This document shows, one piece after another, positions 22,604-29,593 of a DNA stretch of 35,495 nt. A program made the translations under genes and the position numbers. The stretch spans positions 1-35,495 of the forward strand of contig CATPBJ010000122.1 of the NCBI GenBank assembly GCA_955652395.1, given 5' to 3'. The notes below the pieces were generated by a model. It saw only the letters and a program-made list of their open reading frames with translations, was not told where the DNA came from and made no database searches. The stretch comes from an uncultured Terriglobales bacterium (GTDB taxonomy: Bacteria > Acidobacteriota > Terriglobia > Terriglobales > Acidobacteriaceae). Position 1 is the first letter of the stretch. The number at the start of each line of letters is the position of its first letter.

Positions 22604-23062
22604 ATGATCAAGCGCGGTTTGACCCTTGCCTGTCTAGGTCTGCTTGTACTGGCGGTATCCACCCCCTGGGCCACATCCCAACAGGATGGGGCCGTGCCGA
22701 AATACAACGAGGCCCCGCCCGCCAAGGGCTCCACTCTTCCTCCCATCCTGGGGAAGGAGCAACTGTGGGGTAACAACGCTCAATACCCTTTTCAAAGTCA
22801 TGCGTACGAACTGGCAGCCAAATTTCCTGCCGTGTTGCATCAGCAACCCTGCTACTGCTATTGCGACCGTGGCATGGGGCACAGCAGCCTTCATAGTTGT
22901 TTTGAGGGGATCCACGGGGCTCAGTGTTCGGTTTGCTTGAAAGAGCTTTACTACTCTTACTCGATGAACAAAAGGGGAAAGACCGCCACTCAGATTCGTC
23001 AGGGCATCATAAAGGGTGACTGGAAGCAGGTAGATCTGCAAACGGCGGCTTCCATAAACTGA
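22604..23062 (+). CDS. Exported PCYCGC-motif protein
   Basis: This 152-aa protein has an N-terminal signal peptide (RGLTLACLGLLVLAVSTPWA). Its hallmark is QPCYCYCDRGMGHSSLHSCF (Cys83, Cys85, Cys87, His93, His97, Cys99), followed by AQCSVCLKE (Cys108, Cys111). This is the PCYCGC-motif family of unknown function, here with Tyr-Cys in place of Gly-Cys. The dense cysteine and histidine set suggests binding of a metal ion, perhaps copper or a redox cofactor, but that is inference. It is divergent from lepB. A TACAAT box lies upstream near 22573-22578 without a matching -35. No cytochrome or copper gene is adjacent to support a respiratory role. Confidence 0.85.
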   Translation: MIKRGLTLACLGLLVLAVSTPWATSQQDGAVPKYNEAPPAKGSTLPPILGKEQLWGNNAQYPFQSHAYELAAKFPAVLHQQPCYCYCDRGMGHSSLHSCFEGIHGAQCSVCLKELYYSYSMNKRGKTATQIRQGIIKGDWKQVDLQTAASIN

Positions 23063-23089
23063 TCTCCGGTCAGCGACCTTGGGGCCGAG

Positions 23090-23117
23090 TTGACGGACAC
23101 GCGAATCCGCGTATAAC
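23090..23117 (+). promoter_or_regulatory. Candidate promoter of the TPR-yvcK operon
   Basis: TTGACG (23090-23095) and TATAAC (23112-23117) are 16 nt apart. The transcript would have a leader of about 165 nt before the TPR gene, which contains a possible short frame at 23220-23294. Confidence 0.5.
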
Positions 23118-23219
23118 CTGCTGATTCGAAGTGGTTCATGCTTTTCCACAGGGTGATATTCAGGGCTCCTTGACCGACAGTCACAGCTGCTGGTCGAAAT
23201 CGGTTCCAAAGTCGCAGCC

Positions 23220-23294
23220 ATGGTTCAGCCGATTTCTTCCAAGCGTATGAAAAAGGAGATCTTACGAAGAGTTCAGGAAGAGTTTTGCGGATGA
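23220..23294 (+). CDS. Possible 24-codon leader frame overlapping the TPR gene start
   Basis: An ATG at 23220 opens a 24-residue basic peptide (MVQPISSKRMKKEILRRVQE...). Its TGA stop overlaps the ATG of the TPR gene as ATGA. Such overlap would allow translational coupling, and the TPR gene itself has only a weak ribosome binding site. No homologue is recognised and no strong site precedes the small frame, so it may be chance. Confidence 0.25.
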   Translation: MVQPISSKRMKKEILRRVQEEFCG

Positions 23295-23857
23295 CGCAGA
23301 AAACTACTGTCAAGAAACCCATGAACGAAGATCCCCGTTTTGCACAGGCTGTGCAAAATTACGAGGCCGGACTGCGCGCCATGCAGGAGCGCAAGTTTGA
23401 GAAAGCCAAGGGCCTTCTGCAGAAAGCCGTTGCCGGTGCCAGTAAGGAATTGGCGGACCGCATCACCGTTCACCTCAATACCTGCAACCAGCATATGGAG
23501 CGCTCCGCCACTCAGTTTAAGAGTCCGGAAGAGCACTACGACTATGCCGTCTCGTTAATGAACGTGGGCGACTACGTCACTGCCCGGGAGCATCTGGAAA
23601 AGCTCTCCAAGCAAGTTCCTAAAGCCGACTATGTGGCCTACGGTCTGGCCGCGCTCGATTGCCTGACCGGCCATCTGGAGGATTCTCTGCGCCATCTGGA
23701 TGAGGCGATCCGGCTAAACGCGTCACTTCGCTTCCAGGCGCGCAATGATTCCGATTTCCAGAACCTGGCGGAAGATCCCCGCTTCACCGAGCTGCTGTAT
23801 CCCGATCCAGGAGCTGAATTCTCGCCCGAATCAGGCATACCCGAGGATAATGGCTAG
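23291..23857 (+). CDS. TPR-repeat protein
   Basis: This 188-aa protein is made of tetratricopeptide-like helical pairs. NYEAGLRAMQERKFEKAKGLLQ forms one unit, DYAVSLMNVGDYVTAREHLE another, and VAYGLAALDCLTGHLEDSLRHLDEAI a third. The tail FQNLAEDPRFTELLYP is typical of bacterial TPR proteins. No signal peptide is seen, so it is probably cytoplasmic. The ATG at 23291 is preferred; a TTG six bases earlier is also in frame. It is followed two bases later by yvcK and is likely to be co-translated with it. TPR proteins usually hold partners together. A scaffold for YvcK or for envelope-precursor enzymes is possible but unproven. Confidence 0.85.
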   Translation: MTQKTTVKKPMNEDPRFAQAVQNYEAGLRAMQERKFEKAKGLLQKAVAGASKELADRITVHLNTCNQHMERSATQFKSPEEHYDYAVSLMNVGDYVTAREHLEKLSKQVPKADYVAYGLAALDCLTGHLEDSLRHLDEAIRLNASLRFQARNDSDFQNLAEDPRFTELLYPDPGAEFSPESGIPEDNG

Positions 23858-23859
23858 CC

Positions 23860-24921
23860 GTGGCTGTGTCTGATTTGAAGGGGCGCCGGCGGGGAAGCGC
23901 GTCCCCAACTCGAGGTCTGCGCGTCGTCGCCATTGGCGGCGGTACCGGTCTCTCCACCCTGCTCAAGGGGCTCAAGCGTTATGTTACCCGGGCGAGCGCC
24001 CTAGGCAAGCCGAACCTTCCTGAAATCAGCGAATTGTGCGCCGTAGTCACGGTCAGTGATGATGGCGGCTCCAGCGGACGTCTGCGCAAGGAGCTCAACA
24101 TGCTCCCGCCGGGAGACATTCGCAACTGCATTGTTGCTCTCTCGGAAGACGAGGCCCTGCTCTCGCGCCTGTTTCAGCATCGTTTCGTAAAAGGGTCAGG
24201 TCTGGAAGGCCACAGCTTTGGCAATCTGTTTCTGGCGGCGTTGACCTCTGTCACCAGCGATTTCAGCGAGGCCGTACGCCTGTCTTCGGAAATCCTGCTC
24301 ACTCGCGGACACATTTATCCCGCCACCACGTCCCATGTTGAGCTCGAGGCCTTGATGGAAGACGGCACCAGGGTTCGTGGCGAGACCAGGATCACGGCCA
24401 GCAGCGGCCGCATCCAGCAACTCTTTCTCGATCCTCCCGACGTTAAGCCGCTGCCCCAGACGCTGGAGGCGATGGCACGAGCCGATCTGATTACGGTCGG
24501 TCCCGGCTCGCTTTTCACCAGCCTGATCCCCAATGTCCTGGTTCCCGGCATCGCCCAGGCCATGGTGAATTCCGCAGCAGTCAAGGTTTATGTCGGCAAC
24601 CTCATGACGCAAGCCAACGAAAGTCTTGGACTGACCGCCGCCGATCACATTCGCGCGTTGAATCGTCATGCCCAGGTCAAACGCATCTTCGATTTCGCCC
24701 TCATCAATCGCGCCCCTGCGCCCCCGGCACTGAAGGCGAAGTACGCCCTGGAAGGCGCCAGCCAGATTGTTGCTGACCTGGAAGCGATCGAAGAGCTCGG
24801 GGTCATTCCAGTGCTGGGCGACTACCTGGACGAGAAGGACATGGTGGCCCGCCACCTGACCGATCGGATGTCCACCGATTTGGTGGAACTGGTAACCCAG
24901 GCTCCGGCAAAACCCGCATGA
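23860..24921 (+). CDS. yvcK: YvcK/GlmR family regulator (CofD-like fold)
   Basis: This 353-aa member of the YvcK family has the CofD fold without the cofactor-F420 synthesis role. It shows VAIGGGTGLSTLLKGLKRYV, AVVTVSDDGGSSGRLRKELN, PPGDIRNCIVALS, GHSFGNLFLAALTSV, and ITVGPGSLFTSLIPNVLV with VYVGNLMTQANES. In Bacillus the protein (GlmR) binds UDP-GlcNAc and tunes precursor flow into the cell wall through GlmS. The start is a GTG two bases after the TPR stop. The next gene, 107 bp downstream, is glmU, which makes UDP-GlcNAc. The neighbourhood therefore places a sensor of the product beside its producer. The N-terminal ~17 residues before LRVVAIGG are variable. Confidence 0.94.
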   Translation: MAVSDLKGRRRGSASPTRGLRVVAIGGGTGLSTLLKGLKRYVTRASALGKPNLPEISELCAVVTVSDDGGSSGRLRKELNMLPPGDIRNCIVALSEDEALLSRLFQHRFVKGSGLEGHSFGNLFLAALTSVTSDFSEAVRLSSEILLTRGHIYPATTSHVELEALMEDGTRVRGETRITASSGRIQQLFLDPPDVKPLPQTLEAMARADLITVGPGSLFTSLIPNVLVPGIAQAMVNSAAVKVYVGNLMTQANESLGLTAADHIRALNRHAQVKRIFDFALINRAPAPPALKAKYALEGASQIVADLEAIEELGVIPVLGDYLDEKDMVARHLTDRMSTDLVELVTQAPAKPA

Positions 24922-25015
24922 AATAAATATTCTTTGCTTGATGGAGAACAGGCATCCCGCCCGTCCCACTGATCCAGTAACCACGGTAACCCTGCTCGGC
25001 ACAGACTTCTCGCGG

Positions 25016-25021
25016 TATATT
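25016..25021 (+). promoter_or_regulatory. -10 box directly before glmU (leaderless candidate)
   Basis: TATATT ends 7 nt before the glmU ATG at 25029, with no ribosome binding site in between and no clear -35 hexamer. Confidence 0.35.
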
Positions 25022-25028
25022 GGATCGA

Positions 25029-26462
25029 ATGCCGAAAGCAAATAACACTCAACCTCGTGTTCCCAAGACTGCGATTGCCATCCTGGCAGCGGGCAGGGGG
25101 ACGAGGCTGAAGTCCAAACATCCCAAGGTGCTGCACGAAGTCGGCGGCAAGCCGCTTCTGGCCCATGTGATCGCAGCCGCGACCAAAGTGGTGCCGGCCA
25201 GCGATGTGTTCGCCATCATCGGACATGAAGCCGAAAGGGTTCGCAGCGCAGTGGCCGCTTCCGGCATTGGATTCGTGCTGCAATCGCAGCAACGCGGCAC
25301 CGGACACGCCCTGATGGTCGCGCGTAAAGCGCTGGCGCCCTACGATCTGGTCATGGTTCTCTACGGCGATGCCCCGCTCATCACCTCACAAACCATCCAG
25401 CAATTGCGCGATTTCCACTTGTCAAAGAAGGCCGCGATGACGTTGCTCACGGCCCGGCTGGAAAATCCCGGCGGATACGGGAGAATTGTCCGCAAGAAGG
25501 CCGGCCGCGATGACGTGAAAGCTATCGTCGAGCAGAAGAACCTGACGCCGGCACAGCAGAAAATACATGAGATCAACGCCGGCTTCTACGCGTTTGACGC
25601 CAAACTGCTGTTCAGCCACATCGAGGAACTGAGCACCGACAATCATCACGGCGAGTTCTATCTCACCGACATGGCCTCGATTCTCGCCAAGGCAAAACAC
25701 CGCGTGGTTGCTCTGCAGGCCCGCGATGACTATGAAGTGCTGGGTGGCAACACTCGCGCCGAACTCTCCGAGATTGACCAGCACATGCGCCTGGCCAAAT
25801 GCCGCCAGTTGATGGACGAGGGAGTCACGATTCTGTATCCCGAGATGTGCGTCATCGATAGTGACGTCGAAGTTGGCGCTGACACGGTCATCGAGCCCGG
25901 CGTCCAGCTCCGTGGGACCACCCGCGTCGGCAGTGACGCGCGCATCGGTTCCTACAGCGTAATTCTAAGCTGCGAAATCGGAGATGAAGCACTGATCCAG
26001 ACCGGCTGTGTGCTTGAACATTCGGTGATCAGAGCGCGCGCTTCGCTAGGTCCCTACAGCCATCTGCGCCCGGGTTGCGAGGTTTGCGAAGAGGCGCACA
26101 TCGGAAACTTCGTTGAACTGAAGAAGACGCGCGTCGGTAAAGGCTCCAAAGCAAACCATCTGACATATCTGGGAGACACCGACGTCGGCGAGAACGCAAA
26201 TGTCGGCGCCGGAACCATCACCTGTAACTACGACGGCGTGAGCAAGCACAAGACCATCATCGAAGATGGCGTCTTCGTAGGCAGCGACAGCATCCTGATT
26301 GCGCCGGTCCGCATCGGGAAAGGCGCCTACGTCGCCGCCGCCACCACGGTGACGGAGGATGTCCCACCGGATTCCCTGGCCCTGGGCCGGGCGCGGCAGA
26401 TCGTGAAAGAAGGCTGGGCCAAAGCAAAGAGAGAAAAGGCCAAGGCGCAGAAGGCCAAATGA
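25029..26462 (+). CDS. glmU: Bifunctional UDP-GlcNAc pyrophosphorylase / glucosamine-1-phosphate acetyltransferase
   Basis: This enzyme of about 477 aa acetylates glucosamine-1-phosphate and couples the product to UTP, giving UDP-GlcNAc for peptidoglycan and lipopolysaccharide. The N-terminal nucleotidyltransferase domain has ILAAGRGTRLKSKHPKVLHE, QQRGTGHAL and YGDAPLI. The C-terminal half is a left-handed beta-helix of hexapeptide repeats, with NFVELKKTRVGKGSKANHL, YLGDTDVGENANVGAGTI and TCNYDGVSKHKT holding the acetyltransferase residues. A Lys/Ala-rich tail ends the protein. The ATG at 25029 is preferred over a TTG three codons upstream. It follows yvcK in the same direction and may share its promoter or use the box at 25016. 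Confidence 0.97.
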   Translation: MPKANNTQPRVPKTAIAILAAGRGTRLKSKHPKVLHEVGGKPLLAHVIAAATKVVPASDVFAIIGHEAERVRSAVAASGIGFVLQSQQRGTGHALMVARKALAPYDLVMVLYGDAPLITSQTIQQLRDFHLSKKAAMTLLTARLENPGGYGRIVRKKAGRDDVKAIVEQKNLTPAQQKIHEINAGFYAFDAKLLFSHIEELSTDNHHGEFYLTDMASILAKAKHRVVALQARDDYEVLGGNTRAELSEIDQHMRLAKCRQLMDEGVTILYPEMCVIDSDVEVGADTVIEPGVQLRGTTRVGSDARIGSYSVILSCEIGDEALIQTGCVLEHSVIRARASLGPYSHLRPGCEVCEEAHIGNFVELKKTRVGKGSKANHLTYLGDTDVGENANVGAGTITCNYDGVSKHKTIIEDGVFVGSDSILIAPVRIGKGAYVAAATTVTEDVPPDSLALGRARQIVKEGWAKAKREKAKAQKAK

Positions 26463-26478
26463 CCTAAGTAGATTGACG

Positions 26479-26947
26479 CTATTGGCAACTCGCTCGTGTG
26501 GCCGGCACGCGTGCGATACGTGGAATAAAAGTGGGACCGTCGAAATGGGGACGCGGCCAACCGCGAAGTCCGTCCTCAGATTTCGTAACCTTCACGGTCA
26601 CGCCGGTGAACCCATCGTTGCCAAGAAAATCCATTTGGCTTTCGGATTTCGGCCGCCAATAGCACCACCCGGACACTTTCGTCGCCCCAGTATACGAACC
26701 CCAAAGCCGTAGGTTGTGAGCCTTCGGTTCCACGCCCGGGCAGGAGTTCGATCTGCGTGGAGGTGTTACGTATTTGTTATCCGCGCCAAATGGCCAAACA
26801 TCCCAAGAAAGGCGAAGGTGAAGTCATCTGCTGAGGCGATTGCGAGGAGATCGCGGGGATGGCGACCGCGCAATAGTAAACGAGCGCCGCCAGCAATACA
26901 CCGACTCCGAGACCCCTGTGAAGCCTGCGACTCGGGAACGCTGCCAC
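26479..26947 (-). pseudogene. Probable frameshifted small exported protein gene
   Basis: A GTG at 26947, five bases after the stop of the 26953-27888 gene, opens a 56-residue frame. A signal-like stretch (GLGVGVLLAALVYYCAVAIP) leads into SSQSPQQMTSPSPF, and the frame stops at 26777. A second frame shifted by one base is open from about 26829 to 26479. It reads WDVWPFGADNKYV, later LRLWGSYTGATKVSG, FLGNDGFTGVTVKV and HFDGPTFIPRIARVPA. Joined by a one-base shift near 26800-26820, they would give one exported protein of about 150 aa. No family is recognised. Alternatives are two unrelated short frames or non-coding DNA. The rest of the 490-bp gap after glmU shows no other gene. Confidence 0.35.
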
Positions 26948-26952
26948 TTTCC

Positions 26953-27888
26953 CTATCTCGATACCGCTGCGAACAATGGCGAGTGCAGCAAGCCCTGGAA
27001 CTGCTTGTCGTCAGCCTTGAAATGCATCTGCAGGTTGGAGCTGTCGGAGTTGACGGTTACGTTATCCAGCGCCACCTTTTCTGTGGGCGTGGCCGACATC
27101 TTCTTGTAGAGCATGCCTGCCTTGAGCAGCGAGGAGAGCGTGGTTGCGGTCATCGAATCGGAAGTCACGACGTTCAGATCAAAATTCACGCCGTTCTCAA
27201 AGTTCATGGTATAGCGCGAACCCAATATGCGCTTCTTCACCGTATCGTAATCCGCGAGCCCGGCAGCGTCGCCGAGGGCCGAGTGCAGCATGTTCTGCGT
27301 TCCCTGTTGGTCGAGAACGCTCCACACCGTACCGGACTCAACCGAACCCATCATGTCCGCGATCTCATTGTTGCTGTCGAGGGTGTAGGAATAGCCGTCA
27401 CGCGCATCCAGCGCGCCACGCACGGCGCCGCTATCGCCGAACAGCAGCGTGTTGTCGTCCAGGAAAGTCATCTGCATGCCGGCCGGCATGGGATAGATAT
27501 CGGCATTGCGCAACTTGATCGGCTTCACCTTATTCAGCCGCATCTTTTTGAGGAAGGTGGCCATGGCAAACTGCCCTTGCGCGATGCCGACTACGCGCAC
27601 ACCCTGCTTGCCGCTGCGATAGGAAGCGAACGTAAGCTGCTCGACATCCTTGTCGGGATCAATGCCCACGCCCCGCAGTGCACCTTCAAATTCCTTGAGG
27701 TTGGGCGGCAATACTTGCTGCTTCAACGCCATGGCCGTATCGGAATTCTTGAGCGCGCGATAGTCCACCGAAATGATCTGCTGGATGTCGGAAGGAATCA
27801 CAGTGCGTGCTGAGCTGCCCAGCGGCAGGGACCACGCGGTGGCGCTCAACACCAGAAGAACACCAAGACCGCCCTTGACTGCTTTCAT
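26953..27888 (-). CDS. Exported protein of unknown function
   Basis: This 311-aa protein has an N-terminal signal peptide (GLGVLLVLSATAWSLPLGSSA). I do not recognise a named family. The layout, with VIPSDIQQIISVDYRALKNSD, then NTLLFGDSGAVRGALDAR, and long alternating beta stretches, resembles DUF3352-like exported proteins common in acidobacteria. No catalytic motif or cysteine pair stands out. The start ATG has GAGG eight bases upstream. The small frameshifted gene at 26479-26947 begins five bases after its stop, so the two may once have been coupled. It follows ftcD by 125 bp in the same direction. Confidence 0.8.
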   Translation of the reverse strand: MKAVKGGLGVLLVLSATAWSLPLGSSARTVIPSDIQQIISVDYRALKNSDTAMALKQQVLPPNLKEFEGALRGVGIDPDKDVEQLTFASYRSGKQGVRVVGIAQGQFAMATFLKKMRLNKVKPIKLRNADIYPMPAGMQMTFLDDNTLLFGDSGAVRGALDARDGYSYTLDSNNEIADMMGSVESGTVWSVLDQQGTQNMLHSALGDAAGLADYDTVKKRILGSRYTMNFENGVNFDLNVVTSDSMTATTLSSLLKAGMLYKKMSATPTEKVALDNVTVNSDSSNLQMHFKADDKQFQGLLHSPLFAAVSR

Positions 27889-28013
27889 GGATACCTCGAG
27901 GAATTATGTGTGTTTAGATGCGATGTATACCCGTATTGTATGCTCATTTGGGGGAAGAAAGGCCAAACGAAAGGGCAGGTCTTGTGACAAGAGAGGTGCA
28001 TGACCCGCACGGG

Positions 28014-29486
28014 TCAGCTCGCCAGGGCTGCAGCCTTTTTTCGTGTTTCCGCGGCAAAGGCGCTGTCTTTCAGTGATTCCAGATTGATCTCCACGTTGGC
28101 CAATGCGCCCTGAATGGCCGCCCGCGCCAGGGCGGTTGCCGTGGTCAGGTCCGACTTCATCTTCGGATTGGTGATCGGCTTCAGCCGCTCGACGATCCCC
28201 GTCACTTCCCTGGCCCACTCCGCCACACGCAAGGGGACACTGGTCGCCTGCTTTAGAGCGGTGTCAACCAGGCCGTCCGCACTCGCCGAATCCTTCGCTT
28301 GCTTGTAAGCCTTCATCACCGCGGTGTAGGACTCGGCATCGGCATCGATTGCAGCCTTCAACTCTTCGCGCAGTTGCGACAGCCGGGCGATGGTCTCGCT
28401 CAACTCGCGCTCGTGCTGCAGGTAAGCCTTCTTGCCGCGAGACATGGAGGCCACCATGGTGGCCAGTCCGGCCGCCATGGCTCCGCCGGCCGCTGCCGCG
28501 CTGCCGCCGCCGGGAGTCGCCGTAGGGGCCGCCAGTTGTTCGACAAACGGCTCTACTCCGGCGCGCAGTCCGCCCATCGCCATCTTGCCGCCCACTACTG
28601 CCGCCAGGCGGTTCTCCAGAATCAGCGAGGAATCGAAATTCTCCACCTGCAAAAACCATTCCGCTGCTGCCTCCAGCGCCTTCTTCGGAATCAAGCCAAC
28701 AATTTCGCTGCTCACCGGCGTGACCCCGTAGCGGGCCGCTTCCCGCTTCACCACTTCAAATACGCGGTGGATCGGAGTCTGCTCAAAGTCAGTCAGGTTC
28801 ATCGAGACTTGCGCCAGTCCGCGGACCACGAATCCTGCGCCTTTGACGAAGCGCATCCCTCCGCTCGAAAAGCGGATCGCCTTGGCGATCTTCTTGGCAA
28901 TCTCGACGTCGGGGGTGTTGAGAAAGACATTGTAGGCAATAAGAAATTTGCGCGCACCCACGACCGTCGCCCCGGCTGAAGGGTGGACCCGTGCCTCGCC
29001 ATAGTCCGGCTTGCGTGCCGGGTTGGTTGCGATGTCGGCGCGTATGCCCTCGAACTGCCCGCGCCGGATATTCTCCAAGTTCTGCCGTTCAGATGTGGTT
29101 GCAGCCGCTTCGTAGAGGTACACCGGAATCTGATATCGCTTCCAGATTTGTTCCCCAACATGTCGCGCCATGTCGACACAGTCTTCTATGGTGAGACCAT
29201 CAATGGGGATGAATGGAACCACGTCCGCCGCGCCCATCCTCGGATGCGCTCCCTGGTGCTGGTTCAGATCGATCAACTCCGCGGCCTTGCCCACGCCACG
29301 AATCGCGGCCTCCTGGATCGGCTCCCGCTCCCCTACGAGCGTGATGACGCAGCGGTTATGATCGGCGTCCATTTCGCGATCGAGCAAAAAGACGCCATCC
29401 ACCTTCATAGCCTCGACGATGGCATCAACTTTAGCCCTGTCGCGGCCTTCAGAGAAATTGGGAACACATTCAACCAGGGTTGACAT
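28014..29486 (-). CDS. ftcD: Fused glutamate formimidoyltransferase / formimidoyltetrahydrofolate cyclodeaminase
   Basis: This 490-aa bifunctional enzyme joins both steps that move the formimino group of histidine-derived formiminoglutamate onto tetrahydrofolate and then release ammonia. The transferase part (residues 1 to about 300) starts VECVPNFSEGRD and has NQHQGAHPRMGAADVVPF with His81 at the catalytic position. Folate-binding region VRGLAQVSMNLTDF follows. The cyclodeaminase part (about 315-490) shows APTATPGGGSAAAAGGAMAA and a bundle of helices. The fused form is the vertebrate-like arrangement, also found in some bacteria. No hut genes are in the window. The ATG has no ribosome binding site, while TATTCT lies 9 nt upstream, suggesting a leaderless mRNA. 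Confidence 0.95.
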   Translation of the reverse strand: MSTLVECVPNFSEGRDRAKVDAIVEAMKVDGVFLLDREMDADHNRCVITLVGEREPIQEAAIRGVGKAAELIDLNQHQGAHPRMGAADVVPFIPIDGLTIEDCVDMARHVGEQIWKRYQIPVYLYEAAATTSERQNLENIRRGQFEGIRADIATNPARKPDYGEARVHPSAGATVVGARKFLIAYNVFLNTPDVEIAKKIAKAIRFSSGGMRFVKGAGFVVRGLAQVSMNLTDFEQTPIHRVFEVVKREAARYGVTPVSSEIVGLIPKKALEAAAEWFLQVENFDSSLILENRLAAVVGGKMAMGGLRAGVEPFVEQLAAPTATPGGGSAAAAGGAMAAGLATMVASMSRGKKAYLQHERELSETIARLSQLREELKAAIDADAESYTAVMKAYKQAKDSASADGLVDTALKQATSVPLRVAEWAREVTGIVERLKPITNPKMKSDLTTATALARAAIQGALANVEINLESLKDSAFAAETRKKAAALAS

Positions 29487-29495
29487 ACGCGGAAA

Positions 29496-29501
29496 AGAAT
29501 A
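29496..29501 (-). promoter_or_regulatory. -10-like box directly before ftcD
   Basis: TATTCT on the minus strand ends 9 nt before the ftcD ATG. No Shine-Dalgarno sequence intervenes and no consensus -35 is seen. Confidence 0.3.
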
Positions 29502-29539
29502 TCACCGAAAGATATTCCGAACTCGAGGGTGCTCCATTC

Positions 29540-29564
29540 TTGTCTCTCCGCTTTTTGGAGACAA
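29540..29564. terminator. Hairpin with T-rich loop between DUF885 and ftcD
   Basis: TTGTCTC (29540-29546) pairs with GAGACAA (29558-29564) around a loop containing CTTTTT. The surrounding bases CATTC...GTC...CTCC...TTTTTGGAG...GGGGC-like resemble the hairpin at 33907-33926, so it may be one copy of a dispersed element. It lies upstream of ftcD and downstream of the DUF885 gene direction, so its terminator role is uncertain. Confidence 0.4.
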
Positions 29565-29593
29565 GGGTCGGGCTTTTGATGGAGCAGAACCGC

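Noticed and set aside
26716-27813. Plus-strand open frame opposite the exported protein at 26953-27888
   Set aside because: The minus-strand frame has a signal peptide, a ribosome binding site and normal composition; the plus-strand one has none of these.
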